64,000 nt of DNA from Golubevia sp. BC0850 (taxonomy: Eukaryota > Basidiomycota > Exobasidiomycetes > Golubeviales > Golubeviaceae): the NCBI GenBank assembly GCA_012976225.1, contig JAAVVG010000010.1, forward strand, positions 744,001-808,000. Direction: 5' to 3'. The notes under the pieces are model-generated. The model was not told where the DNA came from, searched no databases, and saw nothing but the letters and a program-made list of their open reading frames with translations. Both the position numbers and the translations under genes were made by a program. Below are positions 45,718 to 55,792 of the stretch, one piece after another. Numbering within the stretch: position 1 is the first letter of the stretch; each line of letters opens with the position of its first letter.

Positions 45718-46997
45718 TCTTGCTGCGTTGCTGGCTGCTGGCTGAGGCTGTGCGACGACTCCAGGTGTCTTGTCTCTCTTGCGTCTTGAATGTAAAATTG
45801 AAATTGAAAGTGAAAAGCAGAAACTAGAAGTGGAATGGAAAGAAGAGAATGTGTTTCAGGAGAATAGAATGTTCAAGAAGAGAATCAATTTAAAGTTCGT
45901 TCCAGCACCTTTGCCTCACTTCTCTCCGCGCCGCCCGTTCATCGCCTTCCGCTCTCCCCTGATTCCACTCGAGTTCCACGTCACAAACTGCCATCTCCAA
46001 TTTCTGCTTCTCTCCAATGAAAAATCAGTAGAAGGAGTTGAACAGAACGTTGCCAAAGAGATCCAGACTAGGAGATAGCATTGTGGATAAGGTTTCTTTG
46101 AGGCAAGTAGGTTCGTTCTCCTAATAAATAGCTGAATACTATCCGATCTTCTTCTAACTTTGTTCGATTACGATTTACCAACCAAACTAGGCTTTCCTTC
46201 AATGGAGATTTACAACGATACATCCGTGATCCGTCCAAATCAGCTACGTGAGAGGTCCGTTCGCGAGAGGTTCATTCGTAGCAAAACAAGAAAGGAAAAG
46301 ATTCTCAATCTTGAGAGCTTGAACGAGGACAGATGCTGAGAGCTTCTACTGATGGTGAAGACGTCTTCAATCGGAGGAAACTTTCAGCATCTTCAACCTG
46401 CAAACGCCAGATTTGAGGAGAGAGAGAGCTGATTGCAAGTTGAGAAACGATGAGAAATTGTGCCTGAGCCCAGCGAGAAATGAATAGAGAAGTACAAAGC
46501 GCAGGAGTGGGTGTGACGATGGACCAAGACCATAGAATGAAAGAAGTGCCACAAAGAGATGAAAGAAGAGAAGATAGAAAAATAGCAGTGGGGAAACAGT
46601 CAAAGATGAGTTGGGTATAGACCCTCAAACGCCGGAGAAGAGAAAGCTGTGAGACGCAAAAGAAAAGAAAAGCAGATAACCTGAATCCAAAGTCAGTAAG
46701 GATATCAGAAGTTAGAGAGGTTGGACAGGAACTTATCTTGAGCTGGGGTCGCATGCTGTCAGGCAACAAGACAGCTCAGTGCTCGAGCCAGGCGGCCGCT
46801 CGTCTCTCTCCGGATCAATAAAGGCAGCTTAAGGAAAGATGACAAAGGTCCAATAACGCCAGCCTGCTCCTAAGCTCAGTAGCATGGTCTACGTTCTCGA
46901 GAGCTGCGCCAGCTACTGCCCTATCCCCTCTCCAGCTCCTCACCACAACTCCTCTGTCATTTGAAGCTCACCTATTTCATAGATTAATTGAAGAATA
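45718..46997. other. 1.3-kb intergenic region, upstream of the TM-bZIP gene
   Basis: Holds the bZIP promoter and the 3' flank of SELENOK. A minus-strand ORF at 46754-46305 (149 codons, very hydrophobic, with LIFDCFPTAIFLSSLLSSL) and a plus-strand 45-codon ORF at 46202 are possible but unsupported. No splice partners or family match. Confidence 0.35.
45976..45983 (-). promoter_or_regulatory. exact ATF6/CRE-type core TGACGTGG upstream of the TM-bZIP gene
   Basis: The plus strand reads CCACGTCA, so the gene's strand reads TGACGTGG. It lies about 260 nt before the ATG at 45717. This is the core bound by ATF6-class and other CREB-like bZIP factors. Autoregulation is a possibility, but a specific 8-mer occurs by chance about twice in 64 kb counting both strands. 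Confidence 0.35.
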
Positions 46998-47294
46998 TTA
47001 CACGGGCTTCGCCCCACAGCAACTATTGGCACTCCCACCAGCAGCATTATACACCTGACCAGAACCAGATTGCAGATCTCCCATCCTCCTATTCCTCGGG
47101 TTGCCACCATTCCCACCACCTCTTGAATCTAACCTGATCTCTTCTCTTGATCTGACTCTTCTGTTCGCTTCAGGTGAATAGAGAGTTGTGATGAAGAGAG
47201 AAATTGAATACCAAATCGAAGCTAGGAAACGTCGGAGAGTGTGAAGGAAAGGAGCTGATTGATGAAGTTGTCCTTTGGAATCTAGATATGGCAT
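46998..47294 (-). CDS. SELENOK: selenoprotein K homologue (Cys form), 98 aa
   Basis: Small single-pass ER membrane protein of the SelK/SelS group, linked in animals to ER-associated degradation and palmitoylation. Single exon, ATG at 47294. The order of parts matches SelK: short N-terminus with YLDSKGQL, one hydrophobic helix (about 23-42, LASIWYSISLFITTLYS), then a basic Gly/Arg/Asn-rich tail with GGGNGGNPRNRRMGDL and a C-terminal GGSANSCCGAKPV. Where animals carry Sec near the C-terminus this protein has Cys (TGC TGT), as expected for a fungus without selenocysteine insertion. The stop is at 46998-47000. SelK proteins are usually about 90-100 aa, so the length fits. Confidence 0.85.
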   Translation of the reverse strand: MPYLDSKGQLHQSAPFLHTLRRFLASIWYSISLFITTLYSPEANRRVRSREEIRLDSRGGGNGGNPRNRRMGDLQSGSGQVYNAAGGSANSCCGAKPV

Positions 47295-47600
47295 GATACT
47301 TGACGGATAGAACTTTGGCGTTAAGAGAAAACTTTAGAAGGAGGATGGAATAGTTGTAGTGCTGGGTGGGAGAGAAGCTGCTTTCGTGAAATTCGAATGT
47401 GTTTCTCTCTCTCTCCACCGACCATCACTCTTCAGCAAGCTGCAAGCCTTCTCTTTCAAACGCTTGTTTCGATCTGGTTGGTAGTTACTTCATCATCGAC
47501 GTTCCAGAAGACGATCTCATCAAAGCGAACCTTCCCTTTTTTTTCTCTCCCAGGCATCCAACACTCATCGAATCTCTCAGAGTTTCAATCATAATCATCT
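47295..47600. promoter_or_regulatory. upstream region between SELENOK and F-box copy 3
   Basis: 306 nt divergent region with a CT microsatellite at about 47401-47415. It shows no clear similarity to the 5' flank of F-box copies 1 and 2 until CAACTCTTCC at 47601. No named element. Confidence 0.4.
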
Positions 47601-49055
47601 CAACTCTTCCACCTCTTCCTTCGTCAAACATGGAGGGCTCTAGATTCAAAGATCCACTAAGATTACTTCCGAATGAGCTGTTTCTTCACATCTTCAGCTT
47701 GCTTTCAAACGTCAACGTAGCTCGTTCTTCAGCCACCAACCGAGCTTGGAGGCAATGCATACATACAGTCAGACACTACCCTCTTTACCATCACAGATCA
47801 AGACATAGATACAGAGGAACTCGAGAGGTTCTACGAACAAGATAGCTTTCCAGGCAAGCAGATACCAAAGGAATTCAAGAAGCTCCTCAGACATTCAATC
47901 CTCTCCAAGAACAAGCTCAAAGACGTTTCAATTCATCTGTTTCCTTTCGTAGATGACAAAGACTCGGCTTCTGAAGAATGGCCATCAAGCAGAGTTTCTA
48001 TCGTCTTCGATATCTTGGAACTTTCTAGTCATACCCACGAAAAGAATTAACTTCTACGGACGGGTTTGGAATCCTGACATGATCCCAGATAGTGAATGGA
48101 GAATCGGTGATCAGATCATTACGCTTCTACGAAACCTCAATGTATTTCCTCAACTGAGTCAAGTGGACATCCAGGCTTCAGCTTGGTTGACTCTGAAGGC
48201 CGTTTCTCTGACGATGGTCTTGACCCTCTATGAAATCGATGCTTTCGACAGCTCGGGAGTTTCAATGTCAGATTTAGATCCTGAATTTACGGGATTAATT
48301 CGGGAGATTAGACGTTTTACCAAAGGAGATATTGAACAGTTGGAGGATGACTACAGCTACGTGGAATTGTGAGTTCTTGGGGAGCTGAACAAAGGATCTC
48401 AAGAGGCCATGAAAAGACTTCGTCTATCACCCTCTAGTGTATCTATCATGGTGGGCTATCTTCAATTCATCTTTACATGCTCAAACCTCCAATCTCTACG
48501 ACTAGACGGTGGAGAGGATGATGAAGAAGAAGAAGGACATTTTGAGTTTCTCGTTCCACGGAATTGCAGCTCGAATTTACAGGATTTACATCTTACTCAA
48601 TGTTCAGTTCCTATCGTTTGGGACCGAGCTTTCTCAAACTGGATTGGCAAAAAGCTCAAGGATTTAAGAGTGTAGCAAAGCTTGAATGAGAAGGAGAACA
48701 AATTTGCCGATGCTGAATCTCTCATCTCCTCTTTAAATGCCGACGCTCCTTCTCTCGACTACCTTCGACTCTATTCAGTCTATCTACCATCTGATTCCAA
48801 CATATGCTTTCTTGGAGGGTTAAACTTCCGAGCTCTGAGAACTCTTCATCTCACTTCAAATTTGGCCCTATTTGAATTCTTCGCTGCTTCAAGCTATCCC
48901 CCTGGTTTAGTCAATTTATGGTTGGTCCTGGATGATCAACCCACAAGCTGTGACGATATTATGGTCTTTCATCAGTCCGCCTTCCAGATCCTCAGAAGCT
49001 CCAGTCACTCAATTGCTCGATGCCTTCTAGATGACGGAGTCTTCAGCGATGATGG
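47601..49055 (+). repeat. 1.46-kb core repeat, copy 3
   Basis: Nearly identical to 16164-17618 and to the mirrored part of copy 2. The translated pieces are identical across all three, and the only base difference noticed is at the CCT/CCA codon (16219). Identity stops abruptly after GATGATGG at 49055. Beyond it copies 1/2 and copy 3 are only loosely similar, and upstream of 47601 they differ as well. Confidence 0.85.
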
Positions 49056-49305
49056 AATGGTCATATCAAATTTAGACGCAAAAGGACTTATCCTAAATCC
49101 AATCTCGCTCCCACTTTTAGAAGACTTCAGCCTTAAGTTCTTCTCTAGAGAGATGCTTCAAGCTTACTCTTCATTTCACTACCCTGAGCTCAAGAAGATT
49201 GACTTTCGAACAGGTTCCGAAGAAGTTGAGGCTGCTTTCTACCCTAATGCCCCAAAGCTAAGAAGTAGAGAATGGTTACCTCCGTCTTCAGGGTTGTTGA
49301 TTTGA
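47630..49305 (+). pseudogene. broken F-box/LRR gene, copy 3 (mosaic)
   Basis: Carries the same F-box start, the same two early frame changes and the same TGA and TAG stops as copies 1 and 2. Its last 250 nt are different and remain open: KGLILNPISLPLLEDFSLKF, then AYSSFHYPELKKIDF and a normal stop at 49303-49305. The 3' part therefore keeps an undamaged family C-terminus where copies 1/2 have an extra frame change. I infer that the core was overwritten by gene conversion from copy 2, or was copied from it. It lies between SELENOK and the amidase gene. Confidence 0.8.
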
Positions 49306-49760
49306 AGGTGCATAAAGTCTTCCAGTCCGTAATGAGTCGTTTTTCTCCCTACTTGTGGCTCCATCTCGTCAAGCCTCTCTTTCTGTACTTTGTCTTTCTT
49401 CTTTCGATGTCTGCATGCCACCAGTCCTCTTCTGTACTCTGGTTCGTTTTCTTTCAAACAACTGTCTAGTCCTCTTGAGCTTACGACCGTTCAATTTGTT
49501 TCCTGGAACTTTTTCTGGAAATCTGCAAATTATGCCAGAGAATCCGATTCCTTTGCCTTGAGATTCCCTTGCAGCGTCATTCTTCTCGCACTCACTAATA
49601 CATGTCGTTCTGGTACAACTGAACCAAGTCATCTTTTCGTTTTTGAGTCTTTGACCTGTTCAGATTCACGCTCGTCTTCGGTATTCACTTCTCCGGATCG
49701 AGCTGATTGCGGATCCCTCTTCTTCCTTGATCCTTCTCTCCAACCATCCTATCTTCCCAA
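49306..49760. other. intergenic, amidase upstream region
   Basis: 455 nt with T/C-rich tracts. Open frames here on both strands lack support. No TATA or other element recognised. Confidence 0.4.
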
Positions 49761-52625
49761 ATGTGGTTCTTCTCGTCAGCAGCAACGGACATCAAGAATC
49801 ATGTCTCTGCAAGAGATAGAGCTCTTTGCTATCCTCTACCTTTAAACGACGAATCATCCTCTGAGCCTATCTCCTCAAGTCAAACCCTAGCTACCAACGT
49901 TCATCAATTGACTTCAACAGAGATCGATCTTCAACCTGGAGATGAAGAGATCTTAAGATGCGATATCTCTGGCTTGACCCAAGGTATCAAGAACGGTCAA
50001 TTTACTTCTACAAGAGTTCTTTGTGCTTTCATTCGCGGTGCTAGGAGAGCTCAGAGGGAGACCAACTGCTTGACTGAAGGTGAGTAGCTTTTGGGACTGG
50101 GGCTAGAAATGTATAAGACTTCTGCAAAGAAGAGAAGGTGCCGGTATTAGGAGTGGTGCTTCTAGAACCCGGGGAGAGACATGCCCGGAGAAGGTGGAAA
50201 GGAACAAGAAGCAGACGCAGGCATTGAGGATAGATGATGTCCTACTTTTTTCTATAGCTAGAAATATGGAATCTGCTGGTCCAAGGATCAACCCAATGGA
50301 CGGAGAGAGCTCCTCCAATCGAAGGTGCTGGACTTCACCAGCTCTAAAGCAACTTCTCAAGCTTCGAGCACCCGATATATTCTATTGCTGCTGAGGCTCA
50401 ATCTACAATCAGTTGAAGTAGTTTCTCTGATTTCAACTCATCTGAACCTTGACTGCCTCAATTTCTGTGTCCACAGTTTGCTTCGAAGCAGCTCTCTCTA
50501 GAGCAGCAGAACTAGATGCAGCTTTCTCAAGCACAGGGGAGCTCGTCGGTCCTCTTCATGGAGTTCCAGTCTCCTTTAAAGATCAATATCAAATCAAAGG
50601 AACCTCTGGTGAGTAGAAGACAAAGGGTGACGAAGCGGATCAGAACCTGAACTCTTTCCGCAATCTCATTTCACCTGTCATCCTCCTGCACTTCCTTCTT
50701 TCCATCTCTCTTTCCAGTCACTCTGGGATACTCCTCTTGGCTAGCCGATGCTCCTTCGACGACCGAAGCAGCTTCTGTCAATCTTTGCTCTCATCTCGGA
50801 GGTATCCCTTTCTGTAAAACCAATGTACCTCAAACTATGTTGAGTTTCGAAAGCAGAAATCCAGTCTGGGGTCAATCTACCAATCCTTATTCCAAGAACC
50901 ATGCTTGTGGAGGAAGTAGTGGAGGAGAAGCTGCTCTTTTGGCTGCAGACGGTAGTGCACTTGGATGGGGGTCTGATATCGGAGGAAGTGAGTATCGTTC
51001 GTTGGTCTTAGAGAGCTTTGGTCAGCTGCTGATATTTACCTTTGCATTCTTTATAGGTTTAAGAATTCCAGTTGGATATTGTGGGGTCTATGCTATCAAG
51101 CCTAGTGGTGGAAGATGGCCCACTAATGGAACTAAAGCGTGCGTAAAGAACGTTCCCAAGTCGATTTGTAACTCGGCATTTGATTACTTACTCATTACTT
51201 TTTTTTGCACCTTCTCAGTCCAATGAAAGGTTTCCACGGGATTGAAGTCTCATATGCTCCAATCACTCGTTCAGCAGCAGACCTGGAGCTCATCATTCGT
51301 TCAGTCATTCCTCTAATTCATCCCTCAACCGATTCCATTGTTTCAGCTTCAGATGCTCAAGAACGATTCGAAACTGAGCCAATGATCCCAAGTCCTTTAA
51401 GACCTCAATGGCTCAAGCCCTTGGAAGCAGCTCAACAGCGATCACCGACAAGAAAAACTATCAGATTAGGCTACTATTTCTCTGACGGCTTAACTACGAC
51501 CAGTCCAGCTTGCATCAGAGCTGTTGAGCTGTGTCTAGAAGCTCTAGAGAAAGCTCACGGAAAGAAAGAGGATGGACCACCTGAAGTCGAATTGATCAAG
51601 ATCGATCCAAGAGAACTGATGGCTGCTGAATCTGCCAAGATCTTCTTGGGTCTAACTTCAAGTGATGGCTTCGATGGGTTAACTTCTCACTTGAAGAAAG
51701 ATAGATTGGATCCGTCACTGTATCTAGCAATCATTATTGGGAAACTCCCAGCTTTCATTCGCAAGTTCTTGATCTTCATCTTCAGATACATTCTTCGAGA
51801 CAGACCTTTTTCTCTTATCCCAACGCTAGCTGGAAGAAAGAGTGCGAAGAAGTACTACGAAGTCACACACTTGAAGGAACAGTTCACTGAGGACTTTACT
51901 GCAAGGATTTGGAAGAAGCTGTCTTTGGATGGTATCATCTGTCCAATTCAAGCTGTACCTGGTGAGTCTCGAATCTACGTTCTGTCGAATCGCCACAGAG
52001 CCCCTTCTCTCCGCCATCCTTCCTCTCACACCTTCTCGCTCTTCCCTCTCTCAAAGCCATCCCACACGGAGCTTGCAGAGATCTCTCCCTATTGGCAGTA
52101 GCAACTTTCCTCCACAACGTTTTAGATTCTACAGTCACAGTCCTACCGGTCTGCAGAGTCGATCCTCTGTTAGACTCTTTACCTCCAAAGGGTAAACGAC
52201 CTGGAAAAGATGCTAGTGCAGTTCTGAGAGCTACTTGGCAGAAGTTCAACGCTACAACTCCAATGAGTACTAGATCATCTTTGATTCAGCATGGAACTTA
52301 TGGGAAAGGAATTTACGATGCCAAAGCTATGGCTGGTTTGCCTGTCGGAGTTCAAGTGGTGAGTTGAAAGGTGTTGGGGTCATCTCTTTTTACATAAAGA
52401 ATCTCCATCTTCCGAAGCCAGAGCTGATCAGCTCGCCCTTCCTTGCTCGTTCAATTCAATCAGGTCACCAAACCATTCGAAGACGAGAAAGCAATCGGAC
52501 TCATGAGACTTCTAGATGATGCCTTACAAGCCAATGGAAGAAACGACTTTGGTCCTGGTACTTGGACTAGTTGGGATGGGATGAGAAGGGGAAGAAGAAA
52601 CTCCAGCGGTGGGATGTCAAAGTGA
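49761..52625 (+). CDS. amidase-signature hydrolase (FAAH-like), 669 aa
   Basis: Amidase-signature enzyme hydrolysing C-N amide bonds. Exons are 49761-50079, 50477-50608, 50718-50987, 51057-51138, 51219-51961, 52057-52358 and 52464-52625 (introns 397, 109, 69, 80, 95, 105 nt), closing at 669 codons. The Ser-cisSer-Lys triad is complete: Lys141 in VSFKDQ, cis-Ser217 in CGGSSGGEAAL, nucleophile Ser241 in GSDIGGSLRIP. The 24-residue spacing equals that of rat FAAH (142/217/241). Length and the C-terminal IPHGACRDLSLLAVATFLHN segment place it with fungal general amidases and FAAH-like enzymes. It may act on fatty-acid amides or small amides such as acetamide; the substrate is not determined. A hydrophobic stretch around FIRKFLIFIFRYIL might aid membrane association. 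Confidence 0.92.
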
Positions 52626-52940
52626 AGAAGATTGATTACCAAGTTCTATATACCTCTCCGTTTGAAATTACGAGACTTCTTCTTTTCTCAGTCCTTTACA
52701 ACGCTCGCTCTTTCCTCCGGTTGGATGGCGGAGTTCCTTCACCACTGACTACTGCCGAGAAAACATTTGCGACTTCTCAAACAAGAGCAAGGAAGATTGA
52801 ATTTCTCAAAAGGTGAAAGAGTAGAAGCAGAGTTGGAAAAATAACGGACAAAGAAAAAGGACTTCGGGGATTAGCATTTTGAGTTTATAGACAAAGAGTC
52901 GTTCTAGGTTCGAGAGAAAGAGAAGACTTTAAGGGAACGA
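52626..52940. other. convergent 3' intergenic region
   Basis: 315 nt between amidase (+) and ERG9 (-). A/T-rich near 52840-52900, otherwise nothing. Confidence 0.45.
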
Positions 52941-55454
52941 CTATAATTCGATTTTACTTGCCCCACCTCTGACGAGATTTGCAGACTTGGCGACCAATCC
53001 CAACATCATTGCTTTGAAACCCTGAACAGCGTTTGTGATTTGAAGACTGAAAGGATCGGTAGTGTCTTGGGTAAGGTACCACTGTAAGAAGAGATCCAAA
53101 AGAAGAAAGGTCATCAGCGTCGATCCAGATCCTTGCTCTTCTTCAATTCCCGTCCACTTCTTCTAGATACTCACCATGACATACCAACTCAAGAAGACCA
53201 CCAGACCCATGAACAGAGTCAAACCCAACATGATGATGATGAAGAAAGTCATCATTTCCTTTCTATCTCTAGCGTCCATTTCTTCTCTCTCTTCTGGAGT
53301 CATGTTAGATCTGAAATCTCCTTGAGCGGCAGCCTGATTGGCTCTTGCTACAGCACCTGCGTCAGCTGAACGACGTTTGATGATCGCTAGCTCTTTACGT
53401 TGAGCTGCCCACCGCTTCATTGCCTCGGTCCTGACATCGGATGTAGATCCTTGCACGGCTTGGACGAAAGATGGATAGTGGGATTCGCACCAGACCTCAA
53501 TCTGAGAGGGAAGAAGTGAAAGAGTTTGATGATTAAAGACAGAATCCTAGATTCGAGAAAGGAGGGGAGAGAAAGCGATCTCTCGTAACACTCACAGCAC
53601 TGAGTTCTATCGACCACTTTGTGAAGTTAGCATCTGTAGCTGGAATCTTCCTGTGAATGGAGCGAGCAAAATCACGGAACATAGAGGAGACGTCACGAGG
53701 GTTCACTGAGTGAAGGATGAGCTAGAGCAGAGGAAACGAGTAGAGAAGAAGTGTCAGCGACAGGTTCCTAGCACGATAGATCTGGATCTCAAAGAGAGCT
53801 GAGCTCGAACCACTAACCTTGACAGCTTGACCTTTCCTGATCTTGACATTCTTCCTTAGAACATTTGGATTGCAAACCATAGCGTCGAGAGTAGCGATAG
53901 CCATGACTTGAGGAATAGCACAGAAGTTAAAGACGGATTGTTCCTTCAACATAGTCAAATAATCCAAAGCCTTAGTAGAATGAGAAATAGCGTCTAGTAG
54001 CATAGTGCTAAGAACTTGCATTCCTCTTTCACCATCTTCTCCAACAGGTTCGAATTTCCCACTACCTTTACTAGTTTCCTTGATTCCTCTACAAACATCT
54101 TTCTGAGTTTCGAAACCAGGACCACCTTCAGAAATCGGTTTCCCCCAACATTCTCTAGGCCAGAAATGTCTACCTTCTTCAACATCTTCTGCGTAATCTC
54201 TAATAATGTTGGTCTTTTGAAGGAACAGTCCCATATGATTCGACAAGTCTAATTGAGCTCCTAACCATGGTCTTTCTAGATTTGATTCTGAAAACAGTCG
54301 TGATAAACCTTCTCCTACTAAACCTGCGACGAAATGACAGTATAAATCATATTCTGCCCATCTTTCTACGTGAGCTTCAGAAGCTGAGGATTCAATGTAA
54401 GTTGCCATTCCTCCTCCCATCTTTGCTGTGATATCGGCGATGACAGTCTGATAACCAGATCCTAGAAGATGGAACTCTTCAATCACCTTGTCGAATTCGA
54501 CTAGAAGTTGACGATCCTTCTCGTTTGGCCCACCTGCGAAGAGGGAGGAAGGTGGTGAGAAATCTCGCTCCCTGGTCGATTGCCCTACTCTCACTTGTCC
54601 TTGTGTGAAGCTCGTTCAGACTCACTTTCTTTAAAGTTCCAACCTTTTTGATAAAGAATCTTGTGGAAGTTGACCAGAAGAGGAACTTTCTTCTCGATTG
54701 GAATGGTCATATCATCTTCGATCGTATCCAAGGCTCTGAGCACGAGGTAGAACAGACAAATCTGAGGGAAGAGTGAAAAAGAGGGAAACATAGAACTCAG
54801 ATTAAGAATCGAACCGAGAAAGAAATTGGCGATGGGGCGAGGTGGAAGCTGCAATTAGATAGCCTCTATCTATCCTCTCATTGTTCTCTCCCTTCCCATC
54901 TCTTTGCTGCTTCTGAGATAGTTTTCAAGCACTCAGTCCCCAGAAAGTGCTGTCAACTTGACAGGTGGTGGGGGATAGGACCAGCTGCTCTCTGTTCTTC
55001 TATCCGGCTGGTCCTTCTTCAGTCCGACCTCTGTAAGGCATCAGCTATCTCCCATCTAAGCACAGACAGGTAGTAGTTGAGCTCTGCTGAGATATCCTCC
55101 AGCTGCATTCATTTGCTTAGCTGCCTCGCTTCTGTCTTAAGATCTCCTTCCTTGCTCGCTGCATTCCCTTCCCTGTTGCTTGGCTCTGTCAGTTCAATCC
55201 TTCTCAAGGAATGCAGTTGCTGAACTCACGATTCTACTCAGTTCACCCTTCAATTCCTTGATAACAGCAGCGAAACTTCTTGAGGTCAAATCCAAGAATT
55301 TCCAACAAATCTTCATTTGTTCTCTATCCCAACCAGAAGCCTGAGGATCTTGAGTGATGGAATTCAATGGATCTCTCCAAACTTTGTAAGAAATCATAGC
55401 TTTTAACTCGTCTGGTCGAGTGAAGGCCATCTTGATCAAATCTAGTTTAGACAT
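52941..55454 (-). CDS. ERG9: ERG9, squalene synthase, 556 aa
   Basis: Farnesyl-diphosphate farnesyltransferase: joins two farnesyl diphosphates to squalene with NADPH, the first committed step to ergosterol, at the ER membrane. Exons are 55454-55230, 54761-54626, 54533-53818, 53721-53596, 53501-53175 and 53081-52941 (introns 468, 92, 96, 94, 93 nt), closing at 556 codons. The first Asp-rich motif is [14 protein letters not shown] (D87-D92); the second is [15 protein letters not shown] (D233-D237). Other family segments are [14 protein letters not shown] and [14 protein letters not shown] hydrophobic C-terminal helix [20 protein letters not shown] anchors it in the ER. It is about 110 residues longer than the yeast enzyme, with a linker before the anchor and a tail after it. 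Intron 1 is unusually long. Confidence 0.95.
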
Positions 55455-55792
55455 GATGGGCCAGTGCGATTAAAGATGCAGGCTGGAGGAAGGGTGGACA
55501 AGAGGCAAGTTCCTCGAGAAGATTGGCCCACCCCCACCTCCAGGCCCCTGATATCGTCAGACCAGAAGCGATGCTAGGTTTGGCATGGGGATAGTAATCG
55601 AGAAAGAAAAGGTAGCAAGTATTACAGTCATCATCGAGAACCAGCATCAGTGCATCAATTTTTCAAGGAGAGAAAAGAGAAACAGAGGTGCTAGGATCTT
55701 CTATTGAATTTTGGGGTTTATATTGTACGATGAATTAGGATTAAGAATGTTTCCCTTTTCAGTGGATGAGAAAACGGAGAAGGTTGAACAGA
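55455..55792. other. intergenic, ERG9 upstream / CCT8 3' flank
   Basis: 338 nt. A/T-rich near CCT8. I saw no clear sterol-response element. No gene. Confidence 0.4.

Noticed and set aside
46305-46754. Hydrophobic 149-codon minus-strand ORF
   Set aside because: Possible small membrane protein, but composition of a purine-rich plus strand explains it; no similarity recognised.
46998-47030. Selenocysteine codon in the SelK homologue
   Set aside because: The position is TGC TGT (Cys Cys), not TGA, so no recoding is needed.
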